Source: Metabacillus litoralis (GTDB lineage Bacteria; Bacillota; Bacilli; Bacillales; Bacillaceae). From it: DNA of 64,000 bases. The stretch spans positions 1 through 64,000 of the forward strand of contig NZ_JAIVKL010000018.1 of assembly GCF_020524045.1 (NCBI RefSeq), read 5' to 3'. Position 1 is the first letter of the stretch; the number at the start of each line of letters is the position of its first letter. The translations under genes were made by a program, and so were the position numbers. Below the pieces are notes generated by a model. It searched no databases, was not told where the DNA came from, and saw only the letters and a list, made by a program, of their open reading frames with translations. Shown in pieces: positions 17,191 to 25,600 of this stretch.

Positions 17191-17313
17191 CATAGGTTGA
17201 TAGACTATGATTCCTTGTGGCAACCGGCTGCCATTCATGAATTATTAGTTCATGAGGAAGGCCCTTAGCTTTGCGTCCCAGCGTTTCCGATGGTTTGCCT
17301 TTTTCACTTGGTA
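17184..17313 (-). promoter_or_regulatory. Cyclic-di-GMP-I (GEMM) riboswitch with antiterminator
   Basis: The minus strand carries the class I c-di-GMP aptamer signature in order: GGCAAACC, a GAAA tetraloop hairpin (CGGAAACG), GGGACGCAAAGC, GGGCC, a variable hairpin (TCATGAA/TTCATGA) and GCCGGTTGCC, spanning about 17218-17313. Directly downstream CAAGG..TCATAG (17205-17217) can pair with CTATGA..CCTTG (17184-17195). This forms an antiterminator that overlaps the terminator at 17164-17190. The leader thus has aptamer, antiterminator and terminator. Whether ligand turns expression on or off cannot be settled by eye. Confidence 0.9.
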
Positions 17314-17329
17314 GTTTAGTAGCATATCA

Positions 17330-17358
17330 ATCATAATACTTTTATACTAAATTATAAA
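17330..17358 (-). promoter_or_regulatory. Possible sigma-A promoter of the riboswitch transcript
   Basis: On the minus strand TTTATA, a 17-base spacer and TATGAT would start transcription around 17323, about ten bases before the aptamer. The -35 is weak, but the position fits. Confidence 0.45.
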
Positions 17359-17613
17359 TAGTTCTTAATGACTATTATAGAAAAAATTGATTATTTATAG
17401 TTTTGTTGGTAAATAACGCTTACCCCTGTCATTTTCGAAATTGCTCAATAAGCGATATTGTTATAAGAAATGAATGATTGATAAGGATAGATCATATTCA
17501 TTGCCTTCCTCTTAACATCACGATAACAAAGACTCTATCATATTGGCAAAAATAAAGATTATAAATAATTTTTGTATTTGACATTAATTTATATATTTTC
17601 TATTTAAGGAAGG

Positions 17614-17640
17614 TTAAAAAACTCGCCAGTAGACGAGTTT
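17614..17640 (-). terminator. Terminator of the flaG-fliD-fliS-fliT operon
   Basis: The 7-bp stem AAACTCG/CGAGTTT is followed by T residues on the minus strand. It lies about 70 bases after the fliT stop codon. Confidence 0.75.
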
Positions 17641-17711
17641 AGTTTGTAATATAATCACTATATTTATTTTGATAACAAATTCTTTAGATATAAAGATATT
17701 TTACCATTCAA

Positions 17712-18065
17712 CTATTTCCGTTTATCGTAAAACATCCCGTCCGAAGATGAGACACCTTCATAAGGATTTAAGTATTGCTGATTGGATGATTTCTTCTTTT
17801 TTAATTCCAAGATATCTAACTGAATTTCCTTTTTAGTTTCAGAGAATTTATTCGTTATTGTTTCATTCCAATCAACAATCTGTTGAAACAATTGAGAGTC
17901 TGTCTCCGAGAAAGGAGGATGAACATTTTGGAGATCTTGTTCTCTCTGATCCAATAAGGTCGTTATCTTCTTCACTTGCTCATCTCTTTCTTCCGTTGGT
18001 ACTGACTTTAATACCAGTTGGTAAAGTTGTTCAGTCACATCATGGACCTTTTCAATGGCACGCAC
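17712..18065 (-). CDS. fliT: Flagellar export chaperone FliT
   Basis: Small helical, cytoplasmic protein expected to bind the filament cap protein FliD before export. The open frame runs back to 18125. I prefer the GTG at 18065: it overlaps the last base of the fliS TAG stop, has AAGGTGG nine bases upstream, and gives about 117 residues, close to B. subtilis FliT (113). The family is poorly conserved, so the call rests mainly on position after fliS. Confidence 0.8.
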   Translation of the reverse strand: MRAIEKVHDVTEQLYQLVLKSVPTEERDEQVKKITTLLDQREQDLQNVHPPFSETDSQLFQQIVDWNETITNKFSETKKEIQLDILELKKKKSSNQQYLNPYEGVSSSDGMFYDKRK

Positions 18066-18466
18066 TATGCTTTTCCACCTTGACCATACTGCTGTTGACG
18101 TGTGATTTGAATAACTTGCTTCCATGTATCACGAAACTCTATCACAATGCCTTCAATTTCCTTTAATATTAATGCTTCATTATTAATATTTGCTTCCGTT
18201 AATCGATGATTTACGTACTCATACATAATCATCATATTCTTCGAAATTTCTAAATCCATATTTAACGTCACCATAAGCTCTGAAATGATTTTTTGCGCTT
18301 TTTGGATATTTGTATTTTTAGCTTCATATTCTTTATGCTCGATATCTTCAATAGCTTGTTTGATGAATTTCAGACATCCATTATATAGCATTAAAGTTAC
18401 CTCACCTGGTGATGCTGTATTAACAGAGTTTTGTTGATACGCTGCATATGGGTTATTCATTGCCAT
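18065..18466 (-). CDS. fliS: Flagellin-specific chaperone FliS
   Basis: Cytoplasmic chaperone that binds the flagellin C-terminus and prevents early polymerisation; 133 residues, the family length. It has the conserved N-terminal NPYAAYQQNSV and SPGEVTLMLYNGCLKF motifs and is otherwise all-helical. In B. subtilis FliS also joins the Hag-FliW-CsrA control loop, and all partners are in this window. The gene is 17 bases after fliD and its stop codon overlaps the fliT start. Confidence 0.97.
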   Translation of the reverse strand: MAMNNPYAAYQQNSVNTASPGEVTLMLYNGCLKFIKQAIEDIEHKEYEAKNTNIQKAQKIISELMVTLNMDLEISKNMMIMYEYVNHRLTEANINNEALILKEIEGIVIEFRDTWKQVIQITRQQQYGQGGKA

Positions 18467-18483
18467 AATTTAAGCTCCTTTTA

Positions 18484-19956
18484 TTAAGATGAGAATTGTT
18501 GCATTAGATAGGACATTTGTGAATTGGACTTTTGAATTGCCTGTTCCATCGCAGAGAACTGAGACCAATAACGGTCTTCAACTTTAATTAATCGATCTTC
18601 AAAACGATTAATTTGTTTATTTAAATTTGTTAAATTTCTTCCGATGGTAAATTGTTGATTCGTAGATGTGTTTTTCCCAGCCTTTTTTTCGATACTCTTA
18701 ATTGTAGTACTGATTGTTTCACGAATACGCTTTGCCAGTCCAACACTTTCAGTAGTTGAACCGCTAGAATTAAACAATTGAAAAATCGCAGTCGGATCTT
18801 TAGCAACAGCATCCCTTAATTTTGTTTCATTAATTAAAAGTTTTCCTTTATCTAAGTAATTGCTAGAAGTTGTTATACCAATTTGAGCTAGTTGTTTAAA
18901 ATCTACATTCGAATTATTTGGATTATATAAGTCAGAACGCATCTTTGTTAATGCACCTGAAAGAATAGAATCATTTTTTATAAGACCACTTTTAGCTCGT
19001 TCTTCCCATAACTCTATCTGCTTTTCAGTCATAGTCTCTTTTTCTGTATCTGTTAATGGTTGATAACTCCGGTATTTCTCTTCATTCATTTTACCGTTAA
19101 CTTTTTCAATAAGTTCATTATATTTATTTACAAATTGCACAACCTTATCTACCATATTATCTGTATCATTAGAAAGTGATACATTAGCTGCAGAATTATC
19201 TTTGTGAAGGGTATATGTCACATTATCAACTACAAATGTATTAGTTGTCCGTGAAGTAGTTAGTCCGTTTATTGAAAAGATTGAATCTTTCCCTTGCGTC
19301 CCGCTACCTACTGTTAAATTACTACCAACAGCAGCATCAGTAAATCCTAAAGATTTAAATATTTCAGTTGAATCTGTGTTGTTTAGAGTAATTGCTGCTT
19401 TCTCGCCCGTTTCTTTCTTTGTAATAACTACTTGACCAGTATGCGTATCCCGGAATACAGAAATACCCAAATCTTTATTGTTAGAAAGTTTTGATATCAC
19501 ATTCTCTAAAGTATCATTTTCTTCAATGACTATCTGTATATTATTAGAGGTTGATCCATCTCCTTTAGTTACTGATAAATCTAACGTACGTTGTACACCA
19601 CCCGTGAAAGTCGTAGGTCCAGAAGATATCCAATTTGCTGATTTAGCTATCTGTGTGACTTCAATTCTAGTACCTATATTAGCTGCAGATGAATTTGCAA
19701 CTGCAGTAACCGCACTTGTATCAGAGCTAGTTACTTTCTTCTTAAGAAAATCTTTTTGAAGAGTCATATTTCCATAGATAAATTGATCAAAGTCATTTAA
19801 TAACTTGTTCATTTCTCGATATTCTTCTCTTTGCCATTCCAATATTTGTTTCTTTTGTGTTAGTTTATTTAATGGAATACGCTCTGCCTTCATCAAATCA
19901 GTAACAATTTGATCCGTATCCATTCCACTAGCCAGTCCACCAATACGTATAGCCAT
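18484..19956 (-). CDS. fliD: Flagellar filament cap protein FliD
   Basis: Exported protein that caps the filament and places incoming flagellin subunits; 490 residues. It has the FliD N-terminal signature IRIGGLASGMDTDQIV and a helical N-terminal domain. A variable central region (about 100-240) and the C-terminal helical FliD_C domain (about 250-480) follow. Its neighbours flaG, fliS and fliT form the usual operon. It starts 12 bases after flaG. Confidence 0.97.
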   Translation of the reverse strand: MAIRIGGLASGMDTDQIVTDLMKAERIPLNKLTQKKQILEWQREEYREMNKLLNDFDQFIYGNMTLQKDFLKKKVTSSDTSAVTAVANSSAANIGTRIEVTQIAKSANWISSGPTTFTGGVQRTLDLSVTKGDGSTSNNIQIVIEENDTLENVISKLSNNKDLGISVFRDTHTGQVVITKKETGEKAAITLNNTDSTEIFKSLGFTDAAVGSNLTVGSGTQGKDSIFSINGLTTSRTTNTFVVDNVTYTLHKDNSAANVSLSNDTDNMVDKVVQFVNKYNELIEKVNGKMNEEKYRSYQPLTDTEKETMTEKQIELWEERAKSGLIKNDSILSGALTKMRSDLYNPNNSNVDFKQLAQIGITTSSNYLDKGKLLINETKLRDAVAKDPTAIFQLFNSSGSTTESVGLAKRIRETISTTIKSIEKKAGKNTSTNQQFTIGRNLTNLNKQINRFEDRLIKVEDRYWSQFSAMEQAIQKSNSQMSYLMQQFSS

Positions 19957-19968
19957 TTTTTATCACCC

Positions 19969-20325
19969 TTAAATCTTTTTATCGATAATAAGTCCTAAAA
20001 ATTCAGTCATTGAAGCATAAATATCCAACCATTTTTTGGAAGGTATTTCTCTAATTACTTCTTTAGTATAATCATCTACGACTTTTACATAGTATTCATT
20101 TAATTCTTCATGTAGTTCGAATTTAATATGCGTATTAGAAGGTTTTAGAAAGGCGTTCATATTATTCATCATAAGTCTAATTTCATCTTTTGTAACTTGT
20201 TCATTAGTAGCCCTTTCTATTAATTCTGACTCGTTAACTAAATTCTCTTGTTCCTGAATAATCTTCTGATTGTTTATATCTATGTTGTGAAGTGTGGATT
20301 GTATAGCTACTTTATTAACAAGCAT
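19969..20325 (-). CDS. flaG: Flagellar protein FlaG
   Basis: Small cytoplasmic protein linked to control of filament length in several bacteria; B. subtilis yvyC. I start at the ATG at 20325 (MLVNKVAIQSTLHN) because GGAGGAGTG lies just upstream; the open frame extends 15 codons further. The conserved FlaG part is the C-terminal half (FELHEELNEYYVKVVD, then VIREIPSKKWLD). A sigma-D promoter lies 36 bases upstream, so it leads the flaG-fliD-fliS-fliT operon. Confidence 0.92.
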   Translation of the reverse strand: MLVNKVAIQSTLHNIDINNQKIIQEQENLVNESELIERATNEQVTKDEIRLMMNNMNAFLKPSNTHIKFELHEELNEYYVKVVDDYTKEVIREIPSKKWLDIYASMTEFLGLIIDKKI

Positions 20326-20360
20326 ATTAACACTCCTCCAATTTTCTATACCTATATATT

Positions 20361-20388
20361 TTATCGGCATTTTAATTGCATAGTTTAG
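20361..20388 (-). promoter_or_regulatory. Sigma-D promoter of the flaG-fliDST operon
   Basis: On the minus strand TAAA, a 15-base spacer and GCCGATAA, a perfect match to the sigma-D consensus. Confidence 0.9.
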
Positions 20389-20489
20389 TACAAAAACTGT
20401 TTTTATAAAGGGAGAAATATTGGAATCATGAATTCATATTTAAGAATAGATATAAATTACAGAGATTAAAAAAAATTTATGTGAACATC

Positions 20490-22103
20490 CTATTTGTCTA
20501 CATTGTTGGATTCATCTACTATTGCCATCATTTGTGTTATTCTTTTTATAAATGTGTGTTCTTTTTTAATTGTTTCAAACCCTTGTTTTCTAATCATTTC
20601 TCGCTTATCTTCATTCTCTAGAAAATATCTAATTATCTCAATTAAGTCTTGAAAATCACGGTAAACAACTAAATCTCTTCCATCTTTAAACAAATTCGTT
20701 ATATCTGATTTATAATTAGTAACTAGAAATCCTCCAGAACCTAGAACGTCAAATACCCTCATAGGTAGGCCAGAATATACAAATTTCCTAGTTATATTTA
20801 GATTTATTTTAGTCACTTTGAAAATTTTAGGCATTTCAAAAAAATGTTCAGCAAACCCTTTATACGTTCCAATCAAACTATCATCACTTATATTCCAACT
20901 ATTGTCACCATATATATTCAATTGAAATTTTCCCGCAAGTTGTTTAATTATATGAGTCCTCTCTAGATACGACTGATACCTACCTAATAAAAAAGCTAGC
21001 TTATCTTCTCTAGAAAGTAATGAATGATTCAAAGTATTTATACTATAGCCAGAATGAAGTTCTATCTCTCTAACCAAATTTCCATCAACTAAATCTCTCA
21101 ATATATATAGATCTTCTGATAATTGTTTATTTAATATATCATTTACTTCATTTCTTAGATATAAAGGTAGTTTCGGAAGAATACTTTCCTGAAATTCATT
21201 TTTTGCTCCACTTGAACCTACAAAAGCTAACTGAGAGGAATAATTTTTATGTTCGTTTGCAGAAACTACTATACTAGAAAGTCTTTTGACATTTGCAGCA
21301 ACTGGGAGATAATACACATTCTTCAATCCCTGTTGCTTTAGGTCAGAAACCACCTCTTGGTCATATATAAAGTAATACGATAAGTTATCATATAAATTTT
21401 TAGAGTTATATAGTGAATATGCGGGTGTGTCAACTGTCCAAGAAATGTATGGGATATTGAGTGTTTTGCTAATACTGGAAATCTTTTCACTGAAGTTAAT
21501 TGTAAATAAGTAAGATGCGTTAATAGTTGCGATTTTCTTTAACATCAGACTTTCATTTTCCCAATTTAATTTAACGACTGAATAACCAATTTCTTGAAAT
21601 GCCTCCTTGCAATCATCTAGGATTGTTGGATGATCAAGCATACAAATAAGTTGTGTCTTGGTTTCATTATTTTCTGAATGAAAATAACTAATGACATTAT
21701 TATAAAACTCTAAATTACACTGGATTAAGTTACTATTAATAATAAATTGAACCTGATTTATATCAAATTCTAATTCTTTATATTCTTCATTAAAAAAAAG
21801 AGAAACATTCGACATTTCTTCAATACTTCCAGGAAAGATTTTTTGAATAGTTTCGTAAAAATCTCTATCTTGTTCTATTACATAAATAGGTTTATTTGTT
21901 TGATTATATATCTCTCTTAATTCATACCCCAACCCTAATCCTAAAACAACGATAACTTCTATATCCTGTTTTATAATGATCTGATTTGTTAATCTGTCTG
22001 GTTCATATTTAGAATACAAATATTTCCATTTACCTTTAATCTGATATTTACATGTATATTTACCTTTTTTAGATTTTTCTAAAAGGAGGTTATATTCCTT
22101 CAT
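20490..22103 (-). CDS. Hybrid of Maf-type N-terminal module and CgeB-like glycosyltransferase
   Basis: 537 residues. The N-terminal part (about 1-110) resembles the starts of the two neighbouring Maf proteins (YLYSKYEPDR, then VVLGLGLGYELREIY and YVIEQD). The C-terminal part (about 160-530) is a CgeB/group 1 glycosyltransferase: FVGSSGAKNEF, then the sugar-nucleotide-binding end RVFDVLGSGGFLVTNY and LFKDGRDLVVYRD. It probably transfers a sugar in flagellin modification, since it lies between hag and flaG in a set of Maf genes. The gene is strikingly AT-rich. The exact substrate is unknown. A role on another surface glycan cannot be excluded. Confidence 0.8.
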   Translation of the reverse strand: MKEYNLLLEKSKKGKYTCKYQIKGKWKYLYSKYEPDRLTNQIIIKQDIEVIVVLGLGLGYELREIYNQTNKPIYVIEQDRDFYETIQKIFPGSIEEMSNVSLFFNEEYKELEFDINQVQFIINSNLIQCNLEFYNNVISYFHSENNETKTQLICMLDHPTILDDCKEAFQEIGYSVVKLNWENESLMLKKIATINASYLFTINFSEKISSISKTLNIPYISWTVDTPAYSLYNSKNLYDNLSYYFIYDQEVVSDLKQQGLKNVYYLPVAANVKRLSSIVVSANEHKNYSSQLAFVGSSGAKNEFQESILPKLPLYLRNEVNDILNKQLSEDLYILRDLVDGNLVREIELHSGYSINTLNHSLLSREDKLAFLLGRYQSYLERTHIIKQLAGKFQLNIYGDNSWNISDDSLIGTYKGFAEHFFEMPKIFKVTKINLNITRKFVYSGLPMRVFDVLGSGGFLVTNYKSDITNLFKDGRDLVVYRDFQDLIEIIRYFLENEDKREMIRKQGFETIKKEHTFIKRITQMMAIVDESNNVDK

Positions 22104-22131
22104 CTATATTTTCACTCCAATTAAATTGGAT

Positions 22132-23379
22132 TCATTTTAGCAATTCATGAAGCGGCTCATGCTTCCATCCTTGAATATAAGCTCCACCTTCTGTACAATT
22201 CCAAAATTGTATATCATTTTTTTCCTGAACATACCTTTCAAACCACTTTAAATAAGTGAATAGGTTAAGAGATGTTAATACTGTTTCATTTTGGAAATAA
22301 CCTTTTATTTCTATTAGATTTTTTTTGTTTTTAATATTGGTTTGAGAATGTGCGTTTTTTGTGTGCGAGTTATCATCTGTGAAGGCAAGATCTTGCCCAA
22401 CAAGAATTATTTTTTTTGAACCTAATTTGATTAATAGATCTAAGAGACAGGTCGCAACGGAACCTCCAGTTTTTATAAGTGGAGTCTTTGTTTTATCAGC
22501 TAAGTATTCTGCTTTATCAAAACCACTTTGCCAAACTATAAATCTTGGTCCATTATACTGTTTAACTGCTAAATGGTTCGCAGTACTTAAGTAAAATAAA
22601 GGAATATCAAGATCTCTTAATCCATCAAATTGTTCATTAATAAGTTCTTTTGGATCTGATATCATTATTAAGTTCGGCTTTATTCCTGCTTTAACTAAAG
22701 GTATTAGAGCTGTTCCTACACATGCAATTACGACATTTCCCCTCAAAGAAGCTGATTTCAATAGAGGTAATTGCTTAGCTAAAGATGGACCTGCAGAAAC
22801 TAGAATAGTTGTATGATTATTATATGTTCCATTAAACTGGTTGAATGATTTATCTTTTAACTGAATATTCAAATTAAAATTTATTGTTAATGAATCTCCT
22901 TGTTCATTTATAGTTCTCTTTTTCATGAGGAATGATTCCAAAGTAATTCGTATTTCTTTGTTTGGTATTAATTCTAATGAAGGTTTATAAATGAATAAAT
23001 TCTCATCTGAATCATTAATTTTCTCTGAAAGTACTCTTAAAAGAACTGAAACATCTTGCATTTGATGAATAATTATATTTTTTTTGTTTTTTAAATTAAT
23101 GTGTAATTTTTTTTCTATTAACCATTGCATATATAATATATTCAACTCGAAGACATGTATTGTATGGTCGGGATATTTGTCAGCTAGCGTCAACACATGA
23201 TATCCCAAACCAATACCAATAACAATTATGTCGTCACTTTCTTTATTTATTTGCAAATTACTTACCCAGGACTCAGCCTCTTTTAAAGGGTTGTACTTAC
23301 TATGCAAATAATAATTTTTATTGCTATCTCTTACTCTCAGTGAGGGAACAGTTTTGGTCTCAATTAATTCCCATCTCAT
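22132..23379 (-). CDS. Maf-family flagellin glycosyltransferase (short form)
   Basis: Motility-associated factor, 415 residues. Maf proteins transfer nonulosonic acids such as pseudaminic or legionaminic acid to flagellin Ser/Thr in the cytoplasm before export. The N-terminal module has YYLHSKYNPLKEAE and VIGIGLGYHV. The central MAF_flag10 (DUF115) domain has SAGPSLAKQLPLL near 190 and ILVGQDLAFT near 330, with the NCTEGGAYIQG motif near the end. It lacks the long C-terminal extension of the other Maf here. It starts immediately after the 120-residue gene. No nonulosonic-acid synthesis genes are in the window. Confidence 0.87.
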   Translation of the reverse strand: MRWELIETKTVPSLRVRDSNKNYYLHSKYNPLKEAESWVSNLQINKESDDIIVIGIGLGYHVLTLADKYPDHTIHVFELNILYMQWLIEKKLHINLKNKKNIIIHQMQDVSVLLRVLSEKINDSDENLFIYKPSLELIPNKEIRITLESFLMKKRTINEQGDSLTINFNLNIQLKDKSFNQFNGTYNNHTTILVSAGPSLAKQLPLLKSASLRGNVVIACVGTALIPLVKAGIKPNLIMISDPKELINEQFDGLRDLDIPLFYLSTANHLAVKQYNGPRFIVWQSGFDKAEYLADKTKTPLIKTGGSVATCLLDLLIKLGSKKIILVGQDLAFTDDNSHTKNAHSQTNIKNKKNLIEIKGYFQNETVLTSLNLFTYLKWFERYVQEKNDIQFWNCTEGGAYIQGWKHEPLHELLK

Positions 23380-23742
23380 TTAGTTTTTAATGCTCAATTC
23401 TTTAACTTTGTTTATCCAATTCTCTATACTGGGAACAAACTCATATTCAAACATATCAGCAACTAATACATAATCATGCACTTCTAATCCTTCTTGAGCT
23501 TCTTTTAAGAAATCGTTTAATTCATTAGTGTTAATACCTAAGTTGTAACCTAAAGATATAATTCCATTTATTGCCTGAGTAGACCATTCCATCGCATTAA
23601 TAAAATCATTAATATTACTTAAGGCTTCACTTTCTTTATCAGCTCTCAAATCCTCTGAAATTAAAATACATACTTCAGCAATCTTTGGTAAAAATTCAGT
23701 TAGACTTTGTATTGTTTCTTGCACTAGTTGTTTGTTTTGCAT
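23380..23742 (-). CDS. Small helical protein in the flagellin-glycosylation island
   Basis: 120 residues; I do not recognise the family. It is predicted almost wholly helical, with alternating hydrophobic and acidic residues (ESLxEFLPKIAEV-like start, VPSIENWINKV near the end). It has no signal peptide, membrane segment or cysteine-rich motif. It sits between two maf genes, ending flush against the next one and starting 16 bases after the previous one, so it is surely co-expressed. Size and helicity recall a secretion or glycosylation chaperone such as FliS/FliT, but that is only a guess. Confidence 0.75.
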   Translation of the reverse strand: MQNKQLVQETIQSLTEFLPKIAEVCILISEDLRADKESEALSNINDFINAMEWSTQAINGIISLGYNLGINTNELNDFLKEAQEGLEVHDYVLVADMFEYEFVPSIENWINKVKELSIKN

Positions 23743-23758
23743 AATTATACCTCGTTCT

Positions 23759-25525
23759 TTATATAATATGTTTTTCTACTTTTTTAAGTAGTTTTGTGAT
23801 CCATTCTATCCCTTGAGTTGATGCCTCTTTTATCCCTTTATATAATATTAAGGATTTATTATAAATTCTCTCATTCATTTCTTCTTCGCTTTCATCCTCT
23901 ATCTCTAAATGACTATGTTGGAGTTTGAACAACACTGGTCTCAATATATAAAAAATAAATTCATTTTCTAATATACGTCTTAACTCTAAATCGAATTCAT
24001 CTAGTTTACTGATACTATCCTGATCAAATAAATAATTATTGTTCTCGACTATTTTTAAGACTTCTAATGATTCACTAGCTAAATCAACTACTCCATTATA
24101 TTCATTTTTCAAATCAGATAATCTTTCATAAAAATCGTTCCATTTTACTCTATTTTCTCTATCTGGCAATAATGAAGCAATTTCGTCACTATAATCAATT
24201 TTACAATACCTCTCAAAAAACTCTGAAAAGGGTATTTGATTAAAACCTTTGATTCTAAGTCCACCCTCCGTACAATTAAATATATCACGCGAATTACCAC
24301 TTTCAGTAAATTTATTTATTTGGTATTCAAAGCCACTTTTCATGCCCAAAAATATAAAATCTGTAAGAACATCTTCCCCATAATAACCTTCTTCATAGAA
24401 CATATTTCTTTGCTTCTCTTTTGTTTCATCTACGATAGAAAACCCTTGGTTTCCTAATGCATGTGTTTGTTTATTTGTATAGGCTAAATCTTGACCAATT
24501 AAACAAATTGGTCCACTTGTTATTTGGAGAGCAATATTGAAACAAAAATTTGCAACAGAATGTCCTGTTTGAACAATTCCAAGTTCAGTTGATAATAGTT
24601 CATTTGTCAGTTTATTCAATACTGTTACATCACTAATATTAAAAACAACTTGTTTACCATTGTGATTCGATGGTATACCTTTATGAACTATCAAAGGATA
24701 AACCAAGGGAATATTATCTATATTGATTTTTTCAAAATGTTTATAGTTTGCGGTTCCACCATCAACTGTAACCACCAAATTAGGATTTATATCTTCTTTT
24801 AATAAAGAATTTACAGTTGAACCAGCACAAATTATTAGAGCTTTATTTTTTAGCTTTTTCAGTAATGGGAGTTGTTTAGTTAAAGAAGGACCTCCTGAGG
24901 CAATGACAATCGGGCAGGTTAACTTCCCTTTAATTTCTTCAATATTATAAGCAGTAAAAGCTGTGTATAAATTAGAAATATAATTTTCTTGCCATTGTAA
25001 CGAAAACATTTGTCTTGTATTGTTGTTAATAACTTCCATCATTAATTTTTCTTTAGATATTTTTAATACATCCCTAAAAAATTCAGGATAAATTTTTGGA
25101 TAATTAGGTGACTGTATAATTGTAAAGCGCCCCATGTACTCTTGAAAATATAAATTAAGCTTATTTCCTAATAAGGAGGTATCAGTTCCTAAAAGTATTT
25201 CCACTCTTTTATCATTAATCACTAAGCTATTTCCACTGTTCTCCATTGCAATTTCAAATAATTTTACACTTGGCTCGATAATAAGGAGTCGATCAGTATC
25301 ACTTATTTTTTCTAACATAGCATTAGCTATATAACCTAATCCGAATCCAAATAATATATGCAAATGATTTTTCTTGTACGAAGAATCTACTATTCTTTTT
25401 GCTTCAAGTAAGGGTTTATATTTACTATGCAAGTAATAATTCAAGATTTTAATGGTTTTTACTTTTTCATACTTGCTTTCCTCTAATTCTATACTTAAGT
25501 TATTCTCCATATTTTCATTCAACAT
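23759..25525 (-). CDS. Maf-family flagellin glycosyltransferase (long form)
   Basis: 588 residues. The N-terminal module has YYLHSKYKPLLEAK and FGFGLGYIAN. The central MAF_flag10 domain has IASGGPSLTKQLPLLKKL near residue 205 and CLIGQDLAYTNKQTHALG near 345; the NCTEGGLRIKG motif is near 415. A helical C-terminal extension (about 440-588) follows. It probably attaches a nonulosonic acid to flagellin. It lies just after hag and its terminator, so expression may depend on read-through from the hag promoter. The two Maf paralogues differ enough to suggest different sites or sugars. Confidence 0.88.
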   Translation of the reverse strand: MLNENMENNLSIELEESKYEKVKTIKILNYYLHSKYKPLLEAKRIVDSSYKKNHLHILFGFGLGYIANAMLEKISDTDRLLIIEPSVKLFEIAMENSGNSLVINDKRVEILLGTDTSLLGNKLNLYFQEYMGRFTIIQSPNYPKIYPEFFRDVLKISKEKLMMEVINNNTRQMFSLQWQENYISNLYTAFTAYNIEEIKGKLTCPIVIASGGPSLTKQLPLLKKLKNKALIICAGSTVNSLLKEDINPNLVVTVDGGTANYKHFEKINIDNIPLVYPLIVHKGIPSNHNGKQVVFNISDVTVLNKLTNELLSTELGIVQTGHSVANFCFNIALQITSGPICLIGQDLAYTNKQTHALGNQGFSIVDETKEKQRNMFYEEGYYGEDVLTDFIFLGMKSGFEYQINKFTESGNSRDIFNCTEGGLRIKGFNQIPFSEFFERYCKIDYSDEIASLLPDRENRVKWNDFYERLSDLKNEYNGVVDLASESLEVLKIVENNNYLFDQDSISKLDEFDLELRRILENEFIFYILRPVLFKLQHSHLEIEDESEEEMNERIYNKSLILYKGIKEASTQGIEWITKLLKKVEKHII

Positions 25526-25542
25526 TTTTATATACCCCTTTT

Positions 25543-25573
25543 AAAAAAGGCAACCAAATTGTTGGTTGCCTTT
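25543..25573 (-). terminator. Intrinsic terminator of hag
   Basis: A perfect 12-bp stem (AAAGGCAACCAA with TTGGTTGCCTTT) with a 4-nt loop and six T residues on the minus strand, directly after hag and before the maf gene. Confidence 0.9.
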
Positions 25574-25600
25574 ATTAAATATTAAAATAATCGTAACCAA

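Larger units (their letters stand above)
17135..17711. other. Leader and intergenic region between FN3 gene and fliT
   Basis: Contains the FN3 ribosome binding site, the riboswitch with its expression platform, a candidate promoter and the flagellar-operon terminator at 17614-17640. The stretch 17360-17610 is AT-rich and shows no further feature I can name. Confidence 0.6.
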
